This document shows, in pieces, positions 16,391 to 24,263 of a DNA stretch of 54,709 nt. This DNA comes from Clostridiales bacterium (GTDB taxonomy: Bacteria > Bacillota > Clostridia > Oscillospirales > Oscillospiraceae), in the NCBI GenBank assembly GCA_004558115.1, contig SFDT01000008.1:1-54709 (forward strand), in the 5' to 3' direction. The translations under genes and the position numbers were made by a program. The notes under the pieces were generated by a model. That model did no database searches, was not told the DNA's origin, and worked only from the letters and a program-made list of their open reading frames with translations. The stretch's first letter is position 1, and each line of letters begins with the position of its first letter.

Positions 16391-18177
16391 CACAGATATT
16401 TGCCCGGATGGGTGATCTTCCCCTCCAGGGCGGCGGCTGCCGCCGCGGCGGGGCTTGCCAGGAACGTCCTGGCCTGGGGACTGCCCATGCGGCCGATGAA
16501 ATTGCGGTTGTGGGTGCCGATGACCACCTCGCCGGCGCTGACCAGACCGCCGCTGCGGCCCTGGCACAGGCCGCAGAAGGGATGGGTCACCATGGCCCCC
16601 GCCCGGATGAGGGTCTTCAGATATCCCAATTCCGCCGCCTGGCGGTACACCTCCCGGGAGGCCGGCGTCACGATGAACTTCACATAGGGGCTGATGCGGC
16701 GCCCCTCCAGCACCTGCGCGGCGGCGGCCAGGTCCTCCAGGCGGCCGTTGGTGCAGCTGCCCAAAAACACCTGGTCCACGGGGGTGCCCTCCACCTCCCG
16801 CAGGGGATGCACGTTGTCCACGGAGTAGGGGCAGGCCATGTAGGGCTCCAGCTCCCCGGCGTCGTAGGTCAGCACCCGTTCGTATTGGGCGCCGTCGTCA
16901 AAGCGCAGCCAGGCAAACTCCGCCGGGTCCACGCCGCAGAAGGCGGCGGTCTTTTCGTCCGGCGCGAACAGCGCCGCCTTGGCGCCGCACTCCACCGCCA
17001 TGTTGGCGATGGCCGCCCGGCCGGAGATGCTCAGGCCCGCGATGGCGGAGCCGGTGAATTCCAGGGATTTGTAAATGGCCCCGGCGGCGGTCAGATCCCC
17101 CAGGACCCGGAGGATGATGTCCTTGGGGAACACCCCCTTGGGCAGCGTGCCGTTCACCACCACCTTGATGGCGGAGGGCACCCGGACCCACAGCTGGCCG
17201 CTGCCGATGATGGAGGCCATTTCCGTGTAGCCCACGCCGGTGGCAAAGGCGCCCACGGCGCCGTAGGTGGTGGTGTGGCTGTCGGTGCCGAACACCACCT
17301 TGCCCGGCTTGGCGATGCCCTGCTCCAGGGCCAGCTGGTGGCTGATGCCCTCGCCCACGCACAGCCGCTTCACGCCGTATTCATCCTGGAAGCGGCGGCT
17401 GTACCGGAAGCAGCGGGGGTCGTCGTCGATGCAGGTGGGGTACAGGTGGTCCACCATGACGGAGACCTTGTCCGGATCGTACACCCGGTCAAAGCCCATG
17501 TCCCGGAACTGCTGGAAGATGTAGGGCGCATAGATGTCGTGGAGCACCGCCTCGTCCACCCGGACCGTCACCACATCGCCGGGCTTCACCAGGGTGCCGG
17601 TGTTCTGGATGAGCAGCTGCTCCGCCAAAGTGTGTCCCGGCTGGTGGCGGTTCCGGAAGGGATTTTCCGGCGCAGGCGCCCCCACGGCGGACTTGTCCAT
17701 GGCCTTCATGCGGGCCACAAGGCCGCCGTGGCGCAGGATCTCCAGCACCGCCGGGCTGTACGCGGGGATGGGGTAGGTCCTTCCGTTGCAGCGGAGTTCC
17801 CGCCCCACCTCCACGGTGACGGTGTCCCCCTCCCGGCAGTTTTCGTACAGCTCTGCGCACTCGATGAGCAGCAGGCCGTTGTTGATGGCGTTGCGGAAAA
17901 AGATCTTGGCGAAGCTCTTGGCGATGATGCAGCGGATGCCCGCCGTTTTCAGCACGGAGGCCGCCATCTCCCGGGAGGAGCCGCAGCCGAAGTTCTCCCC
18001 CGCCACGATGCAGTCCCCCGGCCGGAGCTTTGCCGCCAGGTCCGGCCGCAGGGGCTCGAACAGATGGGGCACCATGTCCCGCAGGGAGGACTTGGCCAGG
18101 TATTTTGTCATGATGATGACATCGGTGTCGATGTGGTCCCCCAGGCGCCACACCCGGCTTTCAAACCGTTCGTCCAT
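16390..18177 (-). CDS. Aconitase-superfamily hydro-lyase, LeuD-like and LeuC-like subunits fused
   Basis: A 595-residue fusion of isopropylmalate-dehydratase-type subunits in small-then-large order. Residues 1-165 form the swivel (LeuD) domain: HIDTDVIIMTKYL, GENFGCGSSREMAASVL, INNGLL. From about 185 the LeuC-like part follows: DHLYPT, FGTDSHTTTYGAVGAFATGVG, first cluster Cys in FLGSCTNGRLEDLAA, then PFCGLCQGRSGG with the other two, and HNRNFIGRMGS. All three [4Fe-4S] ligands and active-site signatures are present, so it should be an active dehydratase. AcnB also places its swivel domain ahead of the catalytic domains, but IPM dehydratases usually have separate subunits. Last gene of a three-gene operon. 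The substrate is probably not isopropylmalate, because no leucine genes are nearby. Confidence 0.85.
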   Translation of the reverse strand: MDERFESRVWRLGDHIDTDVIIMTKYLAKSSLRDMVPHLFEPLRPDLAAKLRPGDCIVAGENFGCGSSREMAASVLKTAGIRCIIAKSFAKIFFRNAINNGLLLIECAELYENCREGDTVTVEVGRELRCNGRTYPIPAYSPAVLEILRHGGLVARMKAMDKSAVGAPAPENPFRNRHQPGHTLAEQLLIQNTGTLVKPGDVVTVRVDEAVLHDIYAPYIFQQFRDMGFDRVYDPDKVSVMVDHLYPTCIDDDPRCFRYSRRFQDEYGVKRLCVGEGISHQLALEQGIAKPGKVVFGTDSHTTTYGAVGAFATGVGYTEMASIIGSGQLWVRVPSAIKVVVNGTLPKGVFPKDIILRVLGDLTAAGAIYKSLEFTGSAIAGLSISGRAAIANMAVECGAKAALFAPDEKTAAFCGVDPAEFAWLRFDDGAQYERVLTYDAGELEPYMACPYSVDNVHPLREVEGTPVDQVFLGSCTNGRLEDLAAAAQVLEGRRISPYVKFIVTPASREVYRQAAELGYLKTLIRAGAMVTHPFCGLCQGRSGGLVSAGEVVIGTHNRNFIGRMGSPQARTFLASPAAAAAAALEGKITHPGKYL

Positions 18178-18189
18178 GGGATCACCTCC

Positions 18190-19284
18190 TCAGCTTTCAT
18201 ACAGGCTGCCGGTAAGGGCCGCCCAGGCGGCCCGCTCCACCGGCGCGGTGTAAATGCCGTCATGGCCCCGGCCCGCCCAGCCCGGGCAGTTGATAAAGCC
18301 CGTGGTCACAAAGACCTCGCCGCCGTCGCAGCGGCCCTGGCTCTGGGCCCAGCAGGCGGAGCAGCCCTGGTTCATCACCAGCGCGCCAGCCTCCATGAAC
18401 ACCTCCACCAGCCCCTCCTCCAGGGCCTGGGCGTACACAGCGGCAGTGGCCGGCGCCACCAGCACCCGCACATAGGGATTCACCCGGCGGCCCCGCCAGA
18501 TCGCAGCTGTCTGCCGCAGGGCCTCCAGCGTCCCGCCGGCGCAGCCGCCGATGAACACCTGGTTCACCCGCAGGCCATCCACCCGGGAGGCGGGAACGAT
18601 CCTTTCAAAATTCCCCGCCAGCACCGCCATGGGCCTCACCGCCGCCAGCTCCACAGTCTCCGCCCCATCCAGGGGCTCCTCCGTGAAAAGGGCGGTGACG
18701 GCGCCGGATGCCGCCAGCAGGCCGCACACCGCCGCCCGCTGACAGAGGTCCAGGCCTCCGCCGCCGAGGACGGCGAGCGTTCCCCGGCACCGGGGCGCCA
18801 GATGCAGCACCAAGTCCCAGGCCGTCACATACCGGTCCAGCGCCCCCGCCAGACGCAGGCGGCACACTTCCGCCTCCGGCAGGGAGACGGCGCCTGTCTC
18901 CAGGGCCGTTTTCAGCTCCTTTGGCGGCAGGGGCAGACCCAAAACGCCTCCGGCCCCCAGCACCGCGGCGTGCCGCCCGCAGCACACCGCCACGGAGCCG
19001 GGCTTCAGGCCGCCCTCCAGAGCCAGGTGGTAGCCGATGCCCTGCCCGTACCGGAAGGGAAGGCCCTGGCCTCTGGCAAAGTCCAGCAGCTTGCGCTGCT
19101 TCTCCGCCACCGCCACCGTGCCGGTGGGGGTGTCGTGGTCCACGGCCACCAGCACCCGGGCCGGGTCCAGCACATGGGCGGCGGTCACCGCCTCCACGCC
19201 CGCGTCATCCAGGCTGTCCGTCACCAGGGCCAGGTCCCAGGAAAGGGGAGCGCCGGCTTGCAGCCGTTCCAGCAAAGATGCCAT
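18190..19284 (-). CDS. Divergent LeuC/aconitase-like protein with altered active site
   Basis: A 364-residue homologue of the large (LeuC-like) half only, shorter than the usual ~420. The three cluster cysteines appear retained, in FIGGCAGGTLEAL and in MNQGCSACWAQSQG. The substrate motifs are changed, however: DSHTTT becomes GRHAAV, SCTNGR becomes GCAGGT, and the NRNFxGR arginine region becomes GFINCPGWAGRGHDG. It could be a hydro-lyase with a different substrate, an isomerase-like enzyme, or a non-catalytic partner of the fused protein 12 bases downstream. ATG 19284 is preceded by a GAGGGGAGGA ribosome site; the longer frame upstream overlaps the next gene. Confidence 0.7.
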   Translation of the reverse strand: MASLLERLQAGAPLSWDLALVTDSLDDAGVEAVTAAHVLDPARVLVAVDHDTPTGTVAVAEKQRKLLDFARGQGLPFRYGQGIGYHLALEGGLKPGSVAVCCGRHAAVLGAGGVLGLPLPPKELKTALETGAVSLPEAEVCRLRLAGALDRYVTAWDLVLHLAPRCRGTLAVLGGGGLDLCQRAAVCGLLAASGAVTALFTEEPLDGAETVELAAVRPMAVLAGNFERIVPASRVDGLRVNQVFIGGCAGGTLEALRQTAAIWRGRRVNPYVRVLVAPATAAVYAQALEEGLVEVFMEAGALVMNQGCSACWAQSQGRCDGGEVFVTTGFINCPGWAGRGHDGIYTAPVERAAWAALTGSLYES

Positions 19285-19298
19285 TTGTTCTCCTCCCC

Positions 19299-19967
19299 TC
19301 AGTAGCCGGCCTTTTCCAGCTTGGCCAGGATGCCGGCGGCGGTCACCTGGCCCTGCCGGATCTCCGCCATGCGCTTCTTTTCCACCTGGGCCCGGGCCTC
19401 GCACCGCTCCAGCACCAGCTCCAGGCAGTCCCGGGGCACCACCGTCACACCGTTGCCGTCGGCCACGATGATGTCGCCGGGCAGCACCGGCACACCGCCG
19501 CAGCTGATGGGCCGGTTCAGCTGGCCGGGGCCTTCGCTGTCACCGGCGCTGGGCACCACGGCGGCGGCAAACACAGGGTAGCCGTTTTGCCGCAGGTCCT
19601 CGATATCCCGGACGGCGCCGTCAATGACCAGACCGCCGATGCCCTTGCCGAAGGCGGCGGCGGACATCATGCCGCCGATGACCGCGTGGCGGTAGCTGCC
19701 GCCGGTGTCCAGCACCAGGATGTCTCCCGGCTGGGCAATTTCAATGGCCTTGTGGAGCATCAGATTGTCGCCGGGCCGCAGGCGTACCGTCACGGCGCAG
19801 CCGCAGACACACGCCTCCGACGCCAGGGCACGGATGCGGCCGTCCATGGCGTTGAAGCCCCGCATGGCGTCCCCGGCCACGCAGGCGCCGTAAGCCCGCA
19901 GCCGCTCCAGCGTCTCCCGGGGCACCCGGGGGACATCCGCTCCCACAAAAAATTCCCGCTCCGTCAT
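19299..19967 (-). CDS. RraA/HMG-aldolase-like protein
   Basis: A 222-residue member of the RraA family, which includes class II 4-hydroxy-4-methyl-2-oxoglutarate (HMG)/4-carboxy-4-hydroxy-2-oxoadipate aldolases and oxaloacetate decarboxylases. The signature Gly-rich turn plus Arg-Asp is present in GGLVIDGAVRDIEDLR, and the GD-N-metal region in VLPGDIIVADGNGVTVVP. ATG 19967 follows AAGGAGGAAACAC. First gene of the operon, with gaps of 14 and 12 bases to the two aconitase-like genes. With dehydratases next to it, an aldolase role in splitting a hydroxy-di/tricarboxylate into pyruvate plus a second oxoacid is attractive, but inferred. Confidence 0.8.
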   Translation of the reverse strand: MTEREFFVGADVPRVPRETLERLRAYGACVAGDAMRGFNAMDGRIRALASEACVCGCAVTVRLRPGDNLMLHKAIEIAQPGDILVLDTGGSYRHAVIGGMMSAAAFGKGIGGLVIDGAVRDIEDLRQNGYPVFAAAVVPSAGDSEGPGQLNRPISCGGVPVLPGDIIVADGNGVTVVPRDCLELVLERCEARAQVEKKRMAEIRQGQVTAAGILAKLEKAGY

Positions 19968-20006
19968 CTGTGTTTCCTCCTTGACTGGTAAAATTCCGTA
20001 TGTTCA

Positions 20007-20070
20007 TTGACTTCAGGCTATCACATTTTTTATAATAAGTAAAATATGGATTATCAATCGTTTCATTGAT
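20007..20070. promoter_or_regulatory. Overlapping face-to-face promoters and LysR operator
   Basis: Plus strand: TTGACT (20007-20012), 18-base spacer, TATAAT (20031-20036) for the LysR gene. Minus strand: TTGATA (20057-20052), 17-base spacer, TATAAA (20034-20029) for the hydro-lyase operon. The two -10 boxes overlap by four bases. The inverted repeat ATCAAT-cgtttc-ATTGAT (20053-20070) covers the operon -35 and is a good LysR-type binding site. Confidence 0.6.
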
Positions 20071-20099
20071 TTTATTTATGATTTAAAGGAGCTGTTCCC

Positions 20100-20993
20100 A
20101 TGAAGCTCACACAGATGCGCTATTTTTCCGCCGCCTGCCATTTGGGCGGCATCACCCAGGCGGCGGAAGCCCTGCATATCTCCCAGCCGGCCATCACCTC
20201 CGCCATTCAGGCGCTGGAGCAGGAGGTGGGCGTGCTGCTGCTGAGCCGGGGCAAGCGGTCGGTGGCGCCCACACCGGACGGGGAGCTGTTTTTGAAGCGG
20301 TGCGACGCCATTTTGGCGGAGGTGGACAGCCTGTCCGCGGACTTTCAGGAGCTGAGCCAGCGGCACAACACCATCTCCGTGGGGCTTCCGCCCATGGTGG
20401 GCTATTTTCTCTTTCCCCAGATCTTCGCCGAGTTCACCTGCACCCATCCGGAGATCCACATGAAGCTGACGGAGGTGGGCTCCGAGACCGCCAAGGACCT
20501 GGTGAAGCGGGGAGAACTGGAGCTGGCCATCATCGCCATGGGAGAGACGCCCCCTACCTCCCTGGAGATCCAGCCCCTCATTCAAACCCCGATGATGTAC
20601 TGCGTGGGGAAGGCCAGCCCCCTGGCCGGACGGGAGGCCGTGACGTTGGAGGAGGTAGCCGGGGAACCCCTCATCCTGTTCACCAGCGGCTATTACCACC
20701 AGGCGCTGCTGCAAAACCGCTTCCGGAGCGCCGGCCTGACGCCCAATGTGCTGTTCCACTCCAACCAGCTGCTGACCATCAAGAGTTTTCTGCGCAAGGG
20801 CCTGGCGGGCGCCTTTCTGCTGCCCCAGGTCCTGGAGCCCAACGAGCCCATCGCGGCCCTGCCGGTGCGGGAGCCGCTGCTTTTGAACATCGCCGTGGTG
20901 TGGCGCAAGGATGTGTTCATCACCCGGGAGGCCCGGCAGTTCATTCGTTTTATGAAGTCCCGCATCGAACGATCTGGTCCGATGGGCCCTTGA
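20100..20993 (+). CDS. LysR-family transcriptional regulator
   Basis: A 297-residue LysR regulator. The N-terminal winged helix-turn-helix (about 1-60) reads MRYFSAACHLGGITQAAEAL, ISQPAITSAIQALEQEVGV. A C-terminal co-inducer domain (about 90-290) of LysR_substrate type follows. ATG 20100 with AAAGGAGCTGTTCCC upstream. Transcribed divergently from the RraA/aconitase-like operon and sharing its control region, so it most likely activates that operon in response to a pathway intermediate and represses itself. Confidence 0.92.
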   Translation: MKLTQMRYFSAACHLGGITQAAEALHISQPAITSAIQALEQEVGVLLLSRGKRSVAPTPDGELFLKRCDAILAEVDSLSADFQELSQRHNTISVGLPPMVGYFLFPQIFAEFTCTHPEIHMKLTEVGSETAKDLVKRGELELAIIAMGETPPTSLEIQPLIQTPMMYCVGKASPLAGREAVTLEEVAGEPLILFTSGYYHQALLQNRFRSAGLTPNVLFHSNQLLTIKSFLRKGLAGAFLLPQVLEPNEPIAALPVREPLLLNIAVVWRKDVFITREARQFIRFMKSRIERSGPMGP

Positions 20994-21071
20994 TATTTCT
21001 TTGTTTTACACAAATTCCCCCAGCTTGTTTGTCCATGATTTGCATTTTTTGGAGAAATGCGGATTTTCGCC

Positions 21072-21100
21072 TTGACATTCGTTTTTGATGGTAGTATCTT
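21072..21100 (+). promoter_or_regulatory. Sigma-A promoter of the lysine-transport operon
   Basis: TTGACA (21072-21077), 17-base spacer, TATCTT (21095-21100). Predicted start about 21107, 37 bases before the riboswitch aptamer. Confidence 0.7.
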
Positions 21101-21143
21101 TTCCCCAACAATTTCAAATGCGTCTTCGGTCTTTGGACCGAGA

Positions 21144-21310
21144 CAATGGTAGAGGCGCAGCGTACAAAAGTACCCACCGTTTCCGGGGCAGGAACTCCGG
21201 GTGGGGAAAGGGTCCGCTGCCGAAGCAAGGAGGCGTTTCCTGCGGCGCGCTTTGCTGGGCCGTCAGAGAATATCTGACGGACTGTCACAGTATGTGGAGC
21301 GCTATCATTG
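21144..21310 (+). ncRNA. Lysine riboswitch (L-box)
   Basis: The P1 stem pairs CAATGGTAG (21144-21152) with CTATCATTG (21302-21310). Inside are the conserved elements: AGAGGCGC, AAAAGTA, GGGGAAAGGGTCCGC, GCCGAAGC pairing toward GCTGGGCCG, then CTGTCACAG and TGGAGCGCTAT. This order and wording match the lysine riboswitch core. It precedes a terminator (21355-21394) and an amino-acid ABC transporter, so lysine should switch off expression. It identifies the transported amino acid as lysine or a lysine precursor. Confidence 0.93.
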
Positions 21311-21354
21311 GCCGACAGCCTTCTTTCAGGAGGCCCTTTGTGTTTTTCAACGCC

Positions 21355-21394
21355 AGCCATGGATGTTCCGCGACATCCATGGCTGTTATTTTTT
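21355..21394 (+). terminator. Riboswitch expression-platform terminator
   Basis: Arms AGCCATGGATGT (21355-21366) and complement (21373-21384), loop TCCGCG, then GTTATTTTTT. It lies between the lysine aptamer and the transporter start. The intervening bases 21311-21354 would have to form the antiterminator with the 3' P1 arm. Confidence 0.88.
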
Positions 21395-21420
21395 CCCAAG
21401 CAGAGAAAGGAAGAGTTGTT

Positions 21421-22296
21421 ATGAACATGAGAAGAATTTTTGCCCTGCTGCTGACCCTGGCCATGGCGCTGAGCCTGGCGGCCTGCGGCGCCAAGAAGGA
21501 AGAGGCCCCCGCCGAAGCAGCTCCCGCCCAGGAGGCCGCCCAGGAGGAGGGCTCCGGCGAGCGCCGCCAGATCCGCGTGGGCATGGAGTGCGCCTACGCC
21601 CCCAACAACTGGCAGGAGGACACCGCCACCGACCTGAACGTGCCCATTGAGAACCTGCCCGGCTTCTACGCCGACGGCAACGACGTGCAGATCGCCCGCC
21701 ACATCGCCGGCTATCTGGACGCCGACCTGGTGGTGGTGAAGCTGGCCTGGAGCGGCCTCATTGAGGCGCTGAACCAGGGCCAGATCGACATGATCATCGC
21801 CGGCATGGCCGACACCGAGGAGCGCCGCCAGTCCATCAACTTCAGCGAGCCCTACAAGACCACGGAGTACGGCCTCATGGTGAACGGTGATTCCGAGTAC
21901 GCCGACGCCACCACCCTGGCGGACTTCGCCGGCGCCAGCGTGCTGGGCCAGAAGGACACCATGCTGGACACCGTCATCGACCAGATCGATGGCGTCAACC
22001 ACCTGCCCGCCGTGGACAGCGTGCCCAACCAGATCGCCCGTCTGGAGCAGCGCACCTGCGACGCCATCGTGGTGAACATGGAGAACACCCCGGGCTACCT
22101 CGCCACCAATCCCACCTTCAAGGTCGTGGAGTTCGCCGACGGCGAAGGCTTCACCCTGGGCTTCCGGGGCTCCTGCGTGGGTCTGCGCAAGGACGATACC
22201 GAGCTTTTGGACCAGGTGAACGCCGCGCTGGCAGAGCTCAGCGAGGATGACCGGGCCGAAATGCTGGCCGCCGCCAACGAGCGCCAGCCCAAGTAA
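21421..22296 (+). CDS. Lysine-type amino-acid-binding lipoprotein
   Basis: A 291-residue family-3 extracellular solute-binding protein. Signal peptide MNMRRIFALLLTLAMALSLA ends at lipobox LAAC (lipidated about Cys22), followed by an Ala/Glu linker and the receptor fold (IRVGMECAYAPNNWQ, IDMIIAGMADTEERRQSINFSEPY, FRGSCVGLRKDD). ATG 21421 follows GGAAAGGAAGAG; an upstream in-frame ATG lies inside the riboswitch. The lysine riboswitch ahead makes lysine or a related basic amino acid the likely ligand. Its stop overlaps the permease start. Confidence 0.93.
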   Translation: MNMRRIFALLLTLAMALSLAACGAKKEEAPAEAAPAQEAAQEEGSGERRQIRVGMECAYAPNNWQEDTATDLNVPIENLPGFYADGNDVQIARHIAGYLDADLVVVKLAWSGLIEALNQGQIDMIIAGMADTEERRQSINFSEPYKTTEYGLMVNGDSEYADATTLADFAGASVLGQKDTMLDTVIDQIDGVNHLPAVDSVPNQIARLEQRTCDAIVVNMENTPGYLATNPTFKVVEFADGEGFTLGFRGSCVGLRKDDTELLDQVNAALAELSEDDRAEMLAAANERQPK

Positions 22297-23504
22297 TGGC
22301 CATGAACAATATCCTCTCCGCCCTGTGTGCCATCCCCGGCGATGCCGGGAGATGGCTCCAGGGCCGGGCGGCCGCCCTGTGGCGCTTCGCCGCGGCGGAC
22401 CACCCCTATGTCTTTCTCTCCGGCAGCGCGCTGTCCCTGGCGGCGGCGCTGACATACGTTTTCTCCCAGCGGTACGGCTTCTTTTTGAGCCGGACCGCTT
22501 TGGTCTGGATCGCCCTGGCTTTGTGCGGGGCGTTTTGCCTGGCAGCCCTGGCGGCCCTTGCCAGCAAGCTGCGGCTGAAACGCCGCTACCGCGCAAAGTC
22601 CCGCTTCTGCGCGCCCGCCGCCCGCCGGGCGGCCCGGTACGGCTCCTATGTCATCTGGGCCGTGGCGGCGCTGGTGGTGGCGGACCGGCTGCATGTGCTG
22701 TGCCAGGTGGTCCGTGAGGTCATGGCCATGGACAGCAATCCCAGCCCCTTCTTCCAGGCCATGGTGTACATGTTCTACAATAGCCGCGCCCTGTTCCTGC
22801 GGGGCCTTTGGACCACGCTGCGGCTGGCCTTCTTCGGCACCATCTTCGGCTTCCTTCTGGCGGTGGGTCTGGTGTTTCTGCGCATCCAGACCCCCACGAA
22901 GCGGGACCGGGACCATGTGAAGTTTATCAAGATCCTGTGCAGCCGCTTCGCCGCATTGTACGCCACGGTCATCCGGGGCACCCCCATGATGCTCCAGGCC
23001 TTCATCATCTACTACGCGGGCTTCGGCCTGTTCACCAGCCACACGGACCTCACCATCACGGAGATCAACAGCGTGTGGAGCTTTTTCATCGCGGGCCTCA
23101 CCACGGTCTCCCTGAACTCCGCCGCCTACTTGTCCGAGGTGCTGCGGGGCGGCGTGGAGTCCATTGACGCCGGACAGACAGAGGCCGCCCGGTCCCTGGG
23201 CATGAGCCCCTGGATGACCATGATGAAGGTGGTGTTCCCCCAGGCGCTGAAAAACTCCATCCCCGCCATCGGCAACGAGATGATCATCAACATCAAGGAT
23301 TCCTCCGTGCTCAACTGCATCGGCGTGGTGGAACTGATGTACGCGGCCACCAGCGTGGCGGGCATTTACTACAAGAACCTGCCCAACTACGTTTCCGCCG
23401 CCATCATCTACCTCATCATGACCTGCTGCATCAGCGCGCTTTTGAACAAGCTCTCCGCCCGCCTCAGCCTGAACACCTACCGGGGTGTTCCCAGTTCCAA
23501 CTAA
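22296..23504 (+). CDS. Amino-acid ABC transporter permease (HisM family) with N-terminal extension
   Basis: A 402-residue permease. Residues about 155-395 are the usual His/Glu/Gln/Arg permease domain (LWTTLRLAFFGTIFGFLL, RGTPMMLQAFIIYY, and the EAA loop SIDAGQTEAARSLGMS). About 150 residues precede it, with three or so extra hydrophobic segments (YVFLSGSALSLAAALTYVF, ALVWIALALCGAFCL, YVIWAVAALVVADRL), absent from standard ~220-residue family members. Start ATG 22296 overlaps the previous stop (TAATG), so translation is probably coupled; ATG 22302 is an alternative. Pairs with the ATPase at 23517. Confidence 0.9.
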   Translation: MAMNNILSALCAIPGDAGRWLQGRAAALWRFAAADHPYVFLSGSALSLAAALTYVFSQRYGFFLSRTALVWIALALCGAFCLAALAALASKLRLKRRYRAKSRFCAPAARRAARYGSYVIWAVAALVVADRLHVLCQVVREVMAMDSNPSPFFQAMVYMFYNSRALFLRGLWTTLRLAFFGTIFGFLLAVGLVFLRIQTPTKRDRDHVKFIKILCSRFAALYATVIRGTPMMLQAFIIYYAGFGLFTSHTDLTITEINSVWSFFIAGLTTVSLNSAAYLSEVLRGGVESIDAGQTEAARSLGMSPWMTMMKVVFPQALKNSIPAIGNEMIINIKDSSVLNCIGVVELMYAATSVAGIYYKNLPNYVSAAIIYLIMTCCISALLNKLSARLSLNTYRGVPSSN

Positions 23505-23516
23505 GGAGGTCAGACC

Positions 23517-24263
23517 ATGGAACCGATTCTTTCCATTCATGGACTGGAAAAGTCCTTTGGCCCCCTGAAGGTCCTCAAGGGCATCGACCTGGACGTGCAG
23601 AAGGGCGAGGTGGTGTGCATCATCGGCGCCTCCGGCTCCGGCAAGTCCACGCTGCTTCGCTGCCTGAACCTGCTGGAGGAGCCTGACGGCGGCCACATCT
23701 GGTTCGGCGGCCAGGACCTGACGGACCTGTACGCCGACCTGGACGGCCTGCGCCAGCGCATCGGCATGGTGTTCCAGAGCTTCAACCTGTTCAACAACAA
23801 AAACGTACTGGACAACTGCACCCTGGCCCCCATCTCCGTCAAGCACATCCCCCGCGCCCAGGCGGAGGAGACCGCCGTCCGCCATCTGAAGGCCGTTGGC
23901 CTGGAGGACTTTATCCACGCGGATTCCCGCCGCCTCTCCGGCGGCCAGAAGCAGCGGGTGGCCATCGCCCGGGCACTGTGCATGGAGCCGGAGATCATGC
24001 TCTTTGACGAGCCCACCTCCGCCCTGGACCCGGAGATCGTGGGCGAGGTGCTGGACGTCATGAAGGCCCTGGCCAAGGAGGGCATGACCATGGTGGTGGT
24101 CACCCACGAGATGGCTTTCGCCAAGGAGGTCAGCGACCGGGTGGTGTTCATGGACCAGGGCGTCATCCTGGAGCAGGGCGCTCCCGCGGAGGTGTTCGGC
24201 AATCCCAAGGAAGCCCGCACCCGGGAATTCTTGAGCCGCTATCTGGAGGATAAAGGCGTATGA
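23517..24263 (+). CDS. Amino-acid ABC transporter ATP-binding protein (GlnQ/HisP family)
   Basis: A 248-residue ATPase with Walker A GASGSGKSTLLRCLN, Q-loop MVFQSFNLF, signature LSGGQKQRVAIARAL, Walker B IMLFDEPTSALD and switch His in VVVTHEMAFA. Standard family length. AAGGAGG precedes ATG 23517; it is 12 bases after the permease and overlaps the M20 peptidase gene by four bases (ATGA). Energises the lysine-regulated importer. Confidence 0.95.
   Translation: MEPILSIHGLEKSFGPLKVLKGIDLDVQKGEVVCIIGASGSGKSTLLRCLNLLEEPDGGHIWFGGQDLTDLYADLDGLRQRIGMVFQSFNLFNNKNVLDNCTLAPISVKHIPRAQAEETAVRHLKAVGLEDFIHADSRRLSGGQKQRVAIARALCMEPEIMLFDEPTSALDPEIVGEVLDVMKALAKEGMTMVVVTHEMAFAKEVSDRVVFMDQGVILEQGAPAEVFGNPKEARTREFLSRYLEDKGV

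Noticed and set aside
16408..19305. A 965-codon open frame on the plus strand opposite the aconitase-like genes
   Set aside because: Its translation is rich in His, Gly, Ala and Gln with no domain; it is the antisense shadow of two well-supported minus-strand genes in GC-rich DNA.
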